64,000 bases of DNA from Balanoglossus misakiensis (Eukaryota; Hemichordata), in contig CM082576.2 in NCBI GenBank assembly GCA_040954595.2, positions 15,996,001 through 16,060,000 of the forward strand, written 5' to 3'. The translations under genes were made by a program, and so were the position numbers. The notes beneath the pieces were generated by a model that saw only the letters and a list, made by a program, of their open reading frames with translations, was not told the origin of the DNA and did not search any database. Positions within the stretch are counted from its first letter, which is position 1; every line of letters starts with the position of its first letter. This document shows positions 36,844 through 48,483 of this stretch, in pieces.

Positions 36844-37289
36844 CATGTGACATTCCAAGCAGATACGATTTAACCATATAGAAATATCGAATGTAAAAAA
36901 AATTAACAAGGAACATGCCCATTAAACTGTCATGTGTCATGGCAGTCTTACAAGTGGTGCGAGAAAAATTAATTTTTGACCAAAAATTGTCTGTACAAAC
37001 ACATATGACAAGCAACTTCTTTCAGTCAGCCCTGACAGACACACACACACACAGACAAAGACGCTCACTGACCTGCCACTAGTAATTAAAAATTTAATAG
37101 CTAGTGGTCTCTGTAACAGCTGGCCTATTAAAGTTATGTAAACATGTCCAAGTTGGGGGTAACAACTCCTTGTAAACAGTAACTTTCAAAACAAGGAGAA
37201 GATTTGCTAACCAAAAACAAAGAAACTTACAAAAAAACTTGCTAAATATTGAATATTTCTGCTATCAGAATTGAATTAAAGTTGCACAT

Positions 37290-38090
37290 GTATGTGTTAT
37301 GTAATTGTATCCTAAATTTCAAAGCAATCAGAGAAAAAAAATTAAAAGAAGTTTTAAAGAAAATATTTGTTCAAAAGTGGCAAAAATACAAATATCCAAA
37401 TATCACCAAAATTGTACAATATCTTACTTCAATCACTATAAGGAACATGCCTGCCAAAGTTCAATGCAATGTGACACGCGGTTTCAGAGGAAACAATATT
37501 TGACAAAAATTGGGGAAAAAAATCCCCAATAACACATTTATGCAAATATCAGAATTTTTTTAGCAACATCTTACTTGGGTTCCCCCTAGGAACATTCCTA
37601 CCGAATTGCAAAGCAATCTGGCATGCGGTTTTAGAGAGAAAAAAATTGACCAAAAATGGCAAAAATCGCTCAAAATTTTAAATATGCAAATGTTGCAACA
37701 ATTTGAACAAAACTATGGGTACTCAGACAACCTATAGGAAGCTTCGTACTAAATTTCAAAGAAGTAGGCCTATCACTTTCAGAAATGAAGATTTTTTACC
37801 TAAAATATGGAAAAATACAAAAAAATGCATAAAAAATAGAAAATCGATAATATTAGCTCAAAACATACAGGACTGTTTGAGGTAGACATAAGATACATGC
37901 AAGCCAATTTTCAAATCAATATGACTAGTGGTTGTTAAGTTTCTGAGTTTTGACCAAATTTAGGTTTTTCCCAGCTAATTTGCACATTTTTGGCAATGAC
38001 AACTTCGTTTGAACAAACTCCCATATACAGCCCAGCATGCACCTACACACCAAATATGGGGGTTATACGCGCAGCGGTTTTCAAGTTTTT
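37290..38090. repeat. Degenerate tandem repeat, period about 148 bp
   Basis: The block AGGAACATGCCTGCCAAAGTTCAAAGCAAT recurs in diverged form (starts near 37294, 37442, 37590, 37737 and 37880), each followed by an A-rich CAAAAAT-type stretch. Open frames here follow the A-rich composition and are not taken as genes. Confidence 0.6.
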
Positions 38091-38107
38091 GATGTGGACG
38101 AACATCC

Positions 38108-38290
38108 ATCCATGCATGCATGCATGCATGCATACATACATACATACATACATACATACATACATACATACATACATACATACATACATACATACATACA
38201 GACAGACAGACAGACAGACAGACGCAACCGATCCCATATGGTCCCATGGTACATACCAATGGGACCCAAAAACTCATTCTCGCCCCACCA
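38108..38290. repeat. TGCA/TACA/GACA microsatellite with shared repeat tail
   Basis: ATGC, ATAC and GACA runs up to 38222 are followed by CGCAACCGATCCCATATGGT and a TGGGACC block that matches the tail at 4660-4745. It probably closes the same element as the 148-bp repeats before it. Confidence 0.75.
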
Positions 38291-38950
38291 GACTACGGAT
38301 TTCTTTCGTTTCACTATCGAAATCACGTACTCTGGATAAAATGGAGTACCGCGCTGGTATTTGAACATATTGGTAATGCATATTCATGAGATGACATCAT
38401 TATAATCTGGCCAATCAAACTGCACGTTCTTCGCTCTCACTCAGACTCAGAGCACTGCCACTGGAAGCCGCCATATGTTGTTTAGAATGAGATGTAATGA
38501 GATGCGTGAATGGGATGTAACAAGCAATCTGATTGGTTGTTGGATGTACTATGAAAGCGCCTAGACCAAATACTGAATACATGGCCGTATTATACCACGG
38601 CCTTTTTGCGGGGAACAGAGCGCTGCCGTAAAAGGGCCGTGGTTTGCGACGATGCAAAAACTGGCCACGCTCCTCATCATTGTGTCGATTGTTTCTGTTC
38701 TCGGTCTGTCGGACTGGATCGACCATCAACTGTATTATTTCTATTGATCAGTTTGACCTCCCAAATTTAGTTTACGTGTTGGACATTAGCAAAAACTAAT
38801 GTTTTAGCAAAAATCAGCATTAGCAAAAACGTATAGTTTTTAATTTTATGTCACTTGGCGCGTGCTTGTGTTGACCGTTGAACAGACCAAGCAATCAAAC
38901 CATTTCCGTATTTCGATAGCATTCTAACTCGTGTTAAAAGTCATTCGCAT
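38291..38950. other. No recognisable feature
   Basis: Mixed sequence between the repeat tail and the outer TIR element. Chance frames only; short AGCAAAAA iterations near 38785-38830. Confidence 0.5.
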
Positions 38951-40933
38951 TATATGTATGGAGTGTCTATTGACAGGCGCCTGTCAATAGCCAGTGCGTA
39001 GGGGCCGGCTATTGACAGGCGGGGACTTTATTCTCAAATTATTGCCGATTTTTGAAAACCAAAGCACATTTCACATAGGCCATTAAATGATTCGTCTTTT
39101 CTTCCCCGAAAATGAGATGAAACGAAGTGCAAAATTCCTAAAGTCAAAGCGTATGTCATAGTTCTTCTATCCGTTCTAAGCGTGTACGCCTAGTGCTTCC
39201 GATTCTAAGCTAATCTCCTGACTCACAGGGATTCCCTCCATTTTACTGCCGACTTTTGTAAAGCAATGCACATTTCACATTTTCCAAGTGCATATTTCTG
39301 AAATATATCTGAGCAACCTCGCTAGCTACATACGATTGCTTTACCGTTTATGTAGTACATTAGAGAGGTTTAGTTACACGTAATTACGTCCAATGACTAC
39401 GCGAACGTCACTGTCACGTGATAAGTAGGCGTTGCTTACGTCTGACGCAGACGTTCAAAACGGCAGGAGACTACTCTACGCGTAGACGTTAATACGGGTA
39501 AGATTTTTTTCTGGTTAGTTGGATTTTTGTAATAATTTTAGGAAATTTTTGAGCCAGTTTTGTCAGTAAGTGTCAAATTTAATCAAAACATGAATTTTTC
39601 CACCAAAATATTTCAGAAATAATGGAAAATCAGCCTTCAACTAGTTCGTGCGACAGCCAGGGTGTACCCGCTGCGGCCGCTGGCGCTTCCGGGGCCGGCG
39701 AAACAACAACAAATGCCGGTAATTTTCGCACACAAAAAAATCATCCGATTCTCGGCATACCATGATGTTAAGTTGCTTAGGGAAGTTATGTCGCAAAACC
39801 CCTTCGCAGTCCAAACTAGAGATCAGGAAGAGCCTGGGGGCGTGTGGCTGAAGCCTTGGTTTAGGTGGACGACACTTTCCTTGTCGACAATCGCCGGTGC
39901 AGAGAACGAACCATGCTGCTGCTTGAATACTATAAAAAGAAAGACCTTGGGAGTTTACGGCGGTGAGAATTTTATTTTTGCAAATAATTTATGTAAAATA
40001 TAACCCATGCCATTACAGGTATCACAATTTACAGTCCCAAATGGTGCACTCTAATTTATATGCTTCACCATTTTCCAATGTATTCACTAAAAATGTAGTT
40101 TTATATTTTTTAATCACAACATGACTAAAACCTCTGTTGTTTTCACATTTGTACAATTTTCAAAAAATGTCTTCTCAAGTTAGTTTAGGGTTGTTTATAA
40201 AGATGCTAAGTTAGTTTATTTTATAACTTGTAAAAATGCATATGTATGTAGGAGTGCAGGGTCATGCATAGGGATTACAAAGCAATATCATGCATTATGT
40301 TTGGTCAAACCATATTTTTAAACAAGAGTCAAAGTCTGCATGTGATAATAATTTCTTTCTCCTTATTTGTTTTCAATAGTTTAACATTTACAAAAAACTT
40401 ATTAAAAATGAATGAGCCAAAGTCTACACAATGAGAAAAAAAATTGCAAAAACAAATACAAGATTGTAGAATTTGTAATTATTTTAAGATATTTTAATTC
40501 AATTGCAGTTCTGGGACAGCAGAAGAATACAAAGAAAAAGAACAGCTATTACAAGAAATAAAAGAACTTGAAGAAGACAAATCTGTCTGCCATCAGGTGT
40601 TCCAAACACCAAGAAACACAGAAAAAGATAAAGAAAAGGCAAAAGAAATAAGAAAACGAGCTATGGAAACATTGAGAGCAAGTGGTGAGTTTTATTTGGG
40701 AGGGCAAGGGTCAGTTCATTTTATTTCATGTGTGTGATATATGTTGAGGTATAAGGTCACAACTATAGACCAATTAATTTACAAGGTTTGCATTTTCGAG
40801 GAAACAATGGGATTGAGAATGTTTAAAGTGCTCATTTGCTGTAGGCATTTCATTTCTATATATATATGAATATAACTGAGTAGAAAAGTTTCATGAAACA
40901 TTGTATATCATTCATATAATATTTCAGGAACTG

Positions 40934-41313
40934 TTAAACCACACAAAACTCAATCAGACTTTGGTGTCAGGGAGGCTTTATTACACTACAGCATCTTGGC
41001 ACTAACTATAAAACTACATCTACTGCCCCCATACTAAATGTATACAAAAGGCAAAAGACAGGCAGAAATACAAACAAGTCATGAAAGATGACGTATTACA
41101 AAGTCAAGCAACTACTGTACAAGGCAGAGGGATGGGAGGGTGGGTGAAAAGCAAATCGCTATGGCAATGTGAAAGCAGCGTGTGTACGAGCAGTGCCGCC
41201 TGTAAAAGTACTGAGCCAAGACGCGGACAGTGGCCTTCCCTGATTGGCTGAAAGTTGGTCATGTGAGGGTCTCGGAGCTTGCGTGATTTAAACACCGCTC
41301 AAAGAGCTAGTAC
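40934..41313. repeat. 380-bp tandem unit 1 of nested element
   Basis: Runs from TTAAACCACACAAAACTC to AGCTAGTAC. Nearly identical to 41314-41693 (one T/G difference near 41115). Confidence 0.95.
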
Positions 41314-41693
41314 TTAAACCACACAAAACTCAATCAGACTTTGGTGTCAGGGAGGCTTTATTACACTACAGCATCTTGGCACTAACTATAAAACTACATC
41401 TACTGCCCCCATACTAAATGTATACAAAAGGCAAAAGACAGGCAGAAATACAAACAAGTCATGAAAGATGACGTATTACAAAGTCAAGCAACTACGGTAC
41501 AAGGCAGAGGGATGGGAGGGTGGGTGAAAAGCAAATCGCTATGGCAATGTGAAAGCAGCGTGTGTACGAGCAGTGCCGCCTGTAAAAGTACTGAGCCAAG
41601 ACGCGGACAGTGGCCTTCCCTGATTGGCTGAAAGTTGGTCATGTGAGGGTCTCGGAGCTTGCGTGATTTAAACACCGCTCAAAGAGCTAGTAC
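41314..41693. repeat. 380-bp tandem unit 2 of nested element
   Basis: Directly abuts unit 1 and unit 3 at AGTAC/TTAAACC. Internal segment identical in type to unit 1. Confidence 0.95.
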
Positions 41694-42535
41694 TTAAACC
41701 ACACAAAACTCAATCAGACTTTGGTGTCAGGGAGGCTTTATTACACTACAGCATCTTGGCACTAACTATAAAACTACATCTACTGCCCCAAACTCCAAAA
41801 GGATTTACTAGAGAGTCCAGGTTGAAGCTTGCGGGAGGCGTTTCTTCGCTTTTCAATGTAGATACGGGAGGAGCACTGTGGTCAGAAGAGGTCACGTCTT
41901 TACGACAGTCCGCGCCACTGGAGACACTTGACACATTCCCTGCAACAGTCGGGGCCGCCATCTTGGAAGTCATGGTTTTGGCGGGACTGGCTTGACCCTG
42001 GCCGGGTCCCATCAGCGCGATTATTGCCGCTTCTAACTGTCTGAGCTGACCCAATGGACTGATTTTCATGCTAACCATGTCTTCAGGCTTGATCAGTTTG
42101 ACAGCATCCAATGAAACGAAGCCGTGCATACCAAGAACCGACAGTGTGTCCAAAGAAATACCGTATTTTTCTGCCCACAGTTGCATCTCCAAACATGGTG
42201 TCATGGACGATAACAGGCTTGCTGTGTCGACGGTATGGTCTACATGACCAGTCGCAGCCGAGTCGACGCTGAGCTTATCCATCACTACCACTACGTCTGT
42301 CGGTGACAGATAGTTAAACCGAAACGTAACTCAAAGCCGACTTAACAGCATACGCTCGATATTGCTTGAAAAGCAAATCGCTATGACAATGTGAAAGCAG
42401 CGTGTGTACGAGCAGTGCCGCCTGTAAAAGTACTGAGCCAAGACGCGGACAGTGGCCTTCCCTGATTGGCTGAAAGTTGGTCATGTGAGGGTCTCGGAGC
42501 TTGCGTGATTTAAACACCGCTCAAAGAGCTAGTAC
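41694..42535. mobile_element. Longer unit 3 (842 bp) of nested element, ORF-bearing
   Basis: The first 94 bp and last 170 bp match units 1 and 2. In place of their short middle it has about 580 bp with an ORF on the minus strand. Units 1 and 2 are therefore internally deleted forms of it. No target-site duplication is visible around the triple insertion (GAACTG left, AAAACAAC right). Confidence 0.8.
41746..42291 (-). CDS. 181-residue protein with SAM-like domain
   Basis: The frame is open from ATG at 42291 to a stop in the shared end sequence. Residues 36-94 fit a sterile-alpha-motif fold pattern: WAEKYGISLDTL, GFVSLDAVKLIKPEDM, then LGQLRQLEAAIIAL. The rest is Ser/Thr/Pro-rich. It is the only coding sequence of the nested element and has no stop or shift. 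SAM domains mediate protein oligomerisation. Here it could be a gag-like or accessory protein of a retroelement, or a captured host exon. The parent element type is not determined. Confidence 0.55.
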   Translation of the reverse strand: MVVMDKLSVDSAATGHVDHTVDTASLLSSMTPCLEMQLWAEKYGISLDTLSVLGMHGFVSLDAVKLIKPEDMVSMKISPLGQLRQLEAAIIALMGPGQGQASPAKTMTSKMAAPTVAGNVSSVSSGADCRKDVTSSDHSAPPVSTLKSEETPPASFNLDSLVNPFGVWGSRCSFIVSAKML

Positions 42536-43234
42536 AAAACAACAACAACAATAACAACGGTGGTGGGGGTGATGAAGCAACGCCATCTCAGAAACCAAAA
42601 CGTGCTCGACTCTCCTCAACTGCAGCATCACAGAATGTCCTTTCATATTTGAAAGAGAAACATGAAAGTGAGTTGAGGAGAGAAGAAATTGCCCTCAAGA
42701 AAGAGGAGTTAGTGTTAGAAAAACAACGCCTGGACCTGGACAGACAAAGACTTGAAATGGAGAAGAAAGAGCGAGAAGAAAGGTACAAATTAGAGAGCCA
42801 GGAGAGAAACACCATTCTAGATATTTTAAGAAAAAAATTACTTTAGGTTGTGTTTTCTGTTGTGTTGACACAGTGTTTATTGACAGTTTGTTTAAAATAA
42901 AATAATTCTGCATGTATTTATATTTATTTTAAAATTTCTATTCAAGGTTGAGATGCCCCTTTTATGACATTTGTTTTTGATTGATTCAGCTATATACTTA
43001 ACTCAAACAATTAAAATTTCATTGTTATAAATGTATATGTGTGCATTTGTAGTTATTTAATCACAGCATTTAAAACTTATATGTTTTATTTTTGAACAAA
43101 TAATTTATTTACATATTTTGTTACAGTGGTACAAATTCACATATTTAATTCATGGTGTGCGAAGAAATACAGTTGTACAGTAAATTTTTATTCTAATAAG
43201 CCAATTAGAAATTTGTCAAACAACAGCAGTGCAA

Positions 43235-44130
43235 TCAACCACTCAGATACTCTTCAAGAGTTGGCGGTTCTACATCAAAATATGTAGCGATCTGATTTCC
43301 ATACAAACAAGTATGACAATTGGTGAGCAATGCACCCACAAGGTAATATTCTTAAGATTCTTCTTGAAATCAAGGAAAGCGAAGCAGCAAATGATTTTCC
43401 CAAATCCCCATTCAACACTCTCGCTCACTGAATTCATTTTTTATTGAACATATGCTCCTGAGGGGACAGTCTTGCGCCACTAAATGGCTTAAGTAAATGT
43501 GGACGCATAGGATAGGCAGGGTCACCATACACACAAAAGGGTTCCCCGGTTTGTGTATTAAGACGTTGTAGTTGTGGTAACAGACCACTCTCAGCTAACA
43601 TGGCTGCATCATGACGCCGACCTTCAACAGGACCATACATATGGACAATAATCCCATTTGGAGCAACAACAGATTGAAACTTCAATGCATGTGTCCTCTT
43701 ATGTCCACTGAACACACAAGTCTCTGACCTTGGATTGGTCTGGATATAGGTCTTATAATACCATCAATAAAACCCCAGCAATTTGTCAAAGGAGCACCAC
43801 ACTGATTAATTGCATTACAAAATGCTTGAAGTTGCTCTGTTACAAACCAGCTTTTATCAAGTATTTGAAGAAGATAACTAAAATTAGTGTAGACATGGTT
43901 GAGAACATAATTGAAAATGATGCTTAGTTCACTTTTCGATCGTCCAAAGTCAGGAGAACGATCTTCCAATCTGTTTGGATAAGCTAGTCTTCGCAGCAGC
44001 AGACACAGCCCTTCCATTCCACTTGCTACAGTTTTGTTTGGTCCAACAACCCTTTCAGGAATTTGCAGAGCAGTTTTCAAACGAAATAGATCATCTTTTG
44101 TTTGCAACTGCTGACTAAACCGCAGAGCGC
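43235..44130 (-). pseudogene. PIF/Harbinger DDE transposase, frameshifted
   Basis: Read right to left: an acceptor-like TTTAG near 44128, then the helical region GMEGLCLLLRRLAYPNR, the first catalytic Asp in NCWGFIDGIIRPISRP, GHKRTHALKFQSV, the second Asp in YGDPAYPMRPHLLKPF and the Glu in ESVEWGFGK, ending in PPTLEEYLSG and stop at 43235. Frames shift near 43710, in the A-run near 43435 and near 43320. All three catalytic residues are still encoded, but not in one frame. Confidence 0.85.
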
Positions 44131-44517
44131 ACACGTAATCACGCATACGCGAACGCCACTGCCTGCCGTCAGACGTACGCGTATTTACGTGTAACTAAAC
44201 CTCTCTATTTACTACGGCCGCTGCACACTGAGTTGACTTGACACAATCGCCGTGACGCTGACCTCAACAGTGCGGACATCGACACACTGTAAAATAGTTT
44301 AAGTTTGAACTGAGATTGTTTTCATGATGAACGAATTCATTGCTTATTGTGCAATGGTACGGGGAAAAACGTTACAACTTAAACCGTGGCGTGACAACTT
44401 AGTCTCTAAATGCATACCCCAGTGCAAGACTGGTAACGACAGCCGCCTGTCAATAGCCGGCCCTACACGCACTGGCTATTGACAGGCCTCTGTCAATAGC
44501 CTGGGCCATATATGTAT

Positions 44518-46559
44518 TACCAGATAAACGATTTCGTCAATTTGAGACACATTTTAGCGTATAGTTCGTTGTTCCTTCGCTTTTGCTAAAGTTAAAGTTG
44601 GTCGTGTGTTTGTCTCATCAGCCAGATAGGAGTGTGATTGATATGGTACCCTATGAACGTAACGTCAAATAAGCTGAACTACACATACGAGGTTCATTAC
44701 TGACATGCATGTCACGATCAACAAGACTAAGGAATTTTTAAAAGTTTTACCCATTTTTCCTCAATGACCAGTTACCACGTGTCATACATCAATGGAAAGA
44801 TTACTTTCTTGTTCGTCAGAAAATTGAAAAAAAAACGCTTATTGAACGAGTACAATTATACAAAAGAAGCACCAAGAAAAAGTGGTATTACTTGTTGGTC
44901 AGGCAGCAAAATATGCTGACATCAGCGTCCACAACAACCAAAAATTCGATCGATCGTAGCTGGCAAAGTTTTGAATTTACCTCGCTCAAACTCATCCATT
45001 GTGTCCACTGACCTCTCTAGATGATGTTACATCCGAAAATAGTCGAATGAACGGCATATGGGCTTTAAATGAGGACCGAAAACAGCCGAACATAACTCTG
45101 CGTACAATACTTCCGCATTAGCTAATTAATATTATAGGTATACAGTCACCTCCAGTTTGCATACGCCCATATATGGCTGAAATGGCGTATTTGAGCATTC
45201 TAAAGAACATTATGGTGGCGCTCTTTTTTCGCGTGTGCCACCCACTGAAAATCTGTGATTGGCTAGATCTCAATTTGCCATGGTAACTATAGCTAATTTT
45301 CCTTAGGTGACCGTATACCTTTAATATGTACTATTGCACATGCGCTTTCCGCGAAGAAACGATGTCTTATTTTAGACTGAACACGAACTGGTTATAATGA
45401 AGGCAGGGCTAATTTGTTACCCATCCTTAATTACACATATGTATATCCATTTTCCAATCATTGGAAAAACAAAGCCTCAGGCTTTCATTCATGATTCTCT
45501 TCCGAGACATCGGCCCGTTCACTTCCGGTGTGAGCTCATCGTGTATCCAAACCATTTTTAACACGGGTTTGTTAGTCTTTTATTATTGAAAAGTGGCTAA
45601 ACACGTTAAATCGGAATCATATACGATATCCTGGTTTCGCGTCATACAAGTGCCAACGCCCGCGAATGTGTAATTTACCCCCTGGCGAGTCTTCGACTGA
45701 AGGGCAAGCGACCTTTGACCTGCGCTAAAGACGTCATTAAAATCTTTAAACACGCAACAGGCCTATTTAAATCGGATTATGGTAAGACTATGCAAATGTG
45801 AAAAAGTCAGGCTACTGGCAAGACGTACTGTGTGTGCTCCCGGATTTCGAGAAAATCACCGGGGTTATGGCTTTAATTGTCATCCAATCTTACATATGAT
45901 ATCCATGAATATACAGCGAGTACATGTATGTGGAAAATACATTGAAAAATCCTGTGCAGTGTTAGTAAGGGAACGCAATTTTCTCGAAAGCGTTGTGCCG
46001 GATTGGCCGTTTGACCCCATTTGTAAAAGTCAATCTATACTGTCAATCATGATTATTCAAATTCAAACAGCGGCCTAGCGCCTATGCGATGTTTGCTCCA
46101 AATGGTCAAGACAAATATAAACCACGCACATTAACTGCGAAATTCCGTTATGTAGACAATTTATCCAAACACGTAGATTTTATCACAGTCCCTCCACTAG
46201 CAACTCACTTGACATGACCGTTGTAGATGACCTACGTAAATGTCTGTGTAGGCAAAATATGCATGAAACGCAATTGCTCATTTAGTCCTATGAAAGGTGC
46301 TAAAATCATTGCCTATTGACGCCATTTCCATTTCCAAACGTCACATTCTAAGTTCACCGATACATATCATAAGAACCATTTCCTTGGGTGACCAGGGTTG
46401 AAGCATTCGTCGATTGCAGAAAAAAAGACCCGTTTCGATTCGCTATGAAAAGAATATGTCGACAACTTCCCAGAATGTTCGGCTATTGTGCATTTTCATC
46501 TACATGATCTACATGTGCTACGTATACACTTAGCTGACGGAACTTTTCTTACATTAAAG
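44518..46559. other. No recognisable feature
   Basis: Unique-looking sequence. The longest frame (45779-46078 plus) has no family motif or splice support. Several ATTGGCT/CCAAT-type words occur, without a gene to attach them to. Confidence 0.5.
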
Positions 46560-46767
46560 ACAAGTTAATCGCATCATATTTGGAGTCGGTTAGGAGGTAG
46601 AAGTAGACAGGGAAAGGATTTTGCTTCGATAAAATCAAATTTCGGCCGAAAAAGCTGCGGTCCGGATCCGGACCGCAGAAGCACCAGTTTTTTTCTATGG
46701 CGCCTTGCAGGGCTGTGGTGGAGGCCATGTAACGCCAGGAACACACAGACCTGTACGCAGGGTTAGA
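46560..46767. repeat. Dispersed element end, copy 1
   Basis: Matches 58398-58600 from GACAAGTTAATCGCATCATA to the terminus GGAACACACAGACCTGTACG, CAGGGTTA. Includes a GCGGTCCGGATCCGGACCGC palindrome near 46656-46675, which is degraded in the other copy. Confidence 0.8.
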
Positions 46768-48127
46768 GTGTGTCCTGTAACTGCCTTCCTTCGATAACCA
46801 TACAACAACAAATAGACGGTAAACGTTTATGCAATACCAATGGATTTAAGTTTTCAAACTGGTCGACAGTCAGGAAATATGCATGACCAATCGATTGATT
46901 GGATTCCCCAGCGATACTATTGTATCTTGTGATTTTTTGTAGTGAAACTGGAAATCGGCAGGCTGCATTGCCAGTTGTTCTGCACATGCGCAGTTCCTCT
47001 GTCTAGAAAAAAAAGTCAAATTTCACCAACTTATAAATGTGCATTCGGCAAATAAACCCCAAATGTTTTCTTTGTGGCCAAAAATACTGCCAGTGTGATT
47101 TTGTGTTCAATTCCAACCTATTTTTATTTAGATTGACTTGTGATACCCTCTCTTAGCACAAAAAGCATAATTTCAGCCCCAAAATGGTTGCCATAGAAAC
47201 ATGTGATCACTAAACGGATATCATTTTTGTTCTTTTAGAGCCAAGGTACCCCTATGGTGAATTTTTTTGTCGAAATCGGACCTATTATTATTAAAATTAT
47301 TATTTTTATATAATTCTTTATTATTATTATTGCCATGCAATTTATTGCCATTTAAAGAATTATATAAACAATGTATCAATTTAATAAGCACGGGTGGATT
47401 TTCTCTACAATCATTCGTGATACTTCAGATTCATAAAGACAACATTTTTCAAAGTGGCCTATGTATCTAAAATTGCAGACGACGTTTCAACGCTTTCGGT
47501 TGAAGATTTTCTACATATTCACAAATCAAATATTGGTATTTTGACAAAGTAAACTTTTGGAATTGAAAAAATACTGTGTGTAAAGTAACGAAAAGTTACA
47601 AGCTACCTTAACTCTTTGATTAATCTTTACGTTAAATTGGAATAGCTGTGCTTAAGGAGCCTATCTTACCTCGAAACACACTTTTGAGGATAAATAATAA
47701 TTGGGCTTGTGTGTTAAATGCTGGTGTCCTGTTACTTATTTCATGTGGATAAATAAATGTTAAATTTAAAAATGTTCAGGGTCTGAGAAAAAAGTTCTGT
47801 TTAGGCCACGCCCATTTCCGTGACGTCACAAGAGGAACCCATTTACGTTTGCAACAGACTTAGCACTGTACATTGCATGGTTGAATTGCAACCATACATG
47901 CCTGTGATCTAAACGGCTTTGCTGTGTCAGCCTGGGTATAACTCTGTATCCCCCGTACCCTTCAAAATAAACGTACATATGTCTACCTTATCATCTAGGG
48001 GAGATGCGATTATGAAAAAAAAAACTCGGCCCGGTTAGGCTACGGCTACGCATTGCAAGCAGTACACAACATGCAATGGCAGTGGATGTGTATAGGCACC
48101 TTACACATACAATGATTGCTGCCTCGA
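46768..48127. other. No gene; small AT palindrome at 47305-47368
   Basis: TTTATATAATTCTTTA at 47305-47320 is matched by its complement at 47353-47368, with TTATTATTATTG between. Otherwise only chance frames. Confidence 0.5.
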
Positions 48128-48131
48128 TTAA

Positions 48132-48479
48132 AGGGACAAAGTCTCTCTCTTGCTGCCCTTTTTTCCAATAATTATATTTGATACAAGACACCGTTTGTTA
48201 TTCTACATGTGGATATATAGTGAATGAACATTCAACCACACACAACTGCCACCCCTCTTACAGACAGGAGAGTGAAAAAACTCGCCAAAATGAATAATCG
48301 TTCTTTACCATTTATTCATTTTGGGCGAGTTTTTACTCTCATATCCTACAAACGAGATGGAAGTTGTGTGTGGTCGAATGTTGATTCACCATATATCCAC
48401 ATGTAGAATAACATAAACGGCGTCTTGTATCAAACATAATTAATGGAAAAAGGCCAGCGAGAGAGAGACTTTGTCCCTT
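48132..48479. mobile_element. TTAA-flanked fold-back MITE
   Basis: TTAA lies at 48128-48131 and 48480-48483. The ends AGGGACAAAGTCTCTCTC and complement begin inverted arms of about 140 bp that include GATACAAGACACCGTTT and ACATGTGGATATAT. A second inner hairpin (AAAAACTCGCC/GGGCGAGTTTTT) lies in the middle. TTAA duplications are typical of piggyBac-type elements; family inferred. Confidence 0.7.
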
Positions 48480-48483
48480 TAAA

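Larger units (their letters stand above)
39622..42846 (+). pseudogene. Harbinger Myb/SANT-like accessory protein, interrupted
   Basis: Exons 39622-39962, 40509-40684, and 40928-40933 plus 42536-42846. Exon 1 has an Ala/Gly-rich start, then a SANT-like block (IIRFSAYHDVKLLREV, NPF) and RCRERTMLLLEYYKKKD. Indels near 39730 and 39840 and a TAG near 39855 break it. Exon 2 gives SGTAEEYKEKEQLLQEI and the last exon a long charged coiled coil ending LRKKLL. In Harbinger elements this protein binds DNA and helps the transposase enter the nucleus. Removing 40934-42535 rejoins exon 3 exactly in frame. Confidence 0.8.
39362..44206. mobile_element. PIF/Harbinger DNA transposon, decayed
   Basis: Terminal inverted repeats begin AGAGAGGTTTAGTTACACGT and are flanked by ATT on both sides (39359-39361 and 44207-44209). 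It carries the two genes expected of this superfamily in convergent orientation: a Myb/SANT-like gene (plus) and a DDE transposase (minus). Both have frameshifts. A 1602-bp insertion interrupts the Myb-like gene. Confidence 0.85.
38960..44508. mobile_element. Outer TIR element (TATATGTAT target duplication) holding a Harbinger insertion
   Basis: Inverted ends at 38960-39022 and about 44447-44508 each contain the 12-mer CTATTGACAGGC three times, twice head-to-head as a palindrome and once after a CCAGTGCGT spacer. TATATGTAT flanks both sides (38951-38959 and 44509-44517). A 9-bp (or 8-bp) duplication suggests Mutator or hAT type. Without the inner insertion the element would be about 0.7 kb and non-coding. 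Confidence 0.75.

Noticed and set aside
37975-38389. Open frames rich in Tyr-Ile-His-Thr or Met-Tyr-Val-Cys
   Set aside because: Translations of the tetranucleotide tract at 38108-38222.
40934-42535. LTRs of a standard retrotransposon
   Set aside because: The units abut head to tail without an internal gag-pol region, have no clear TG...CA ends, and the insertion lacks a 4-6-bp duplication.
45779-46078. 99-residue plus-strand frame
   Set aside because: No motif, no splice partners, no repeat of it elsewhere in the window.
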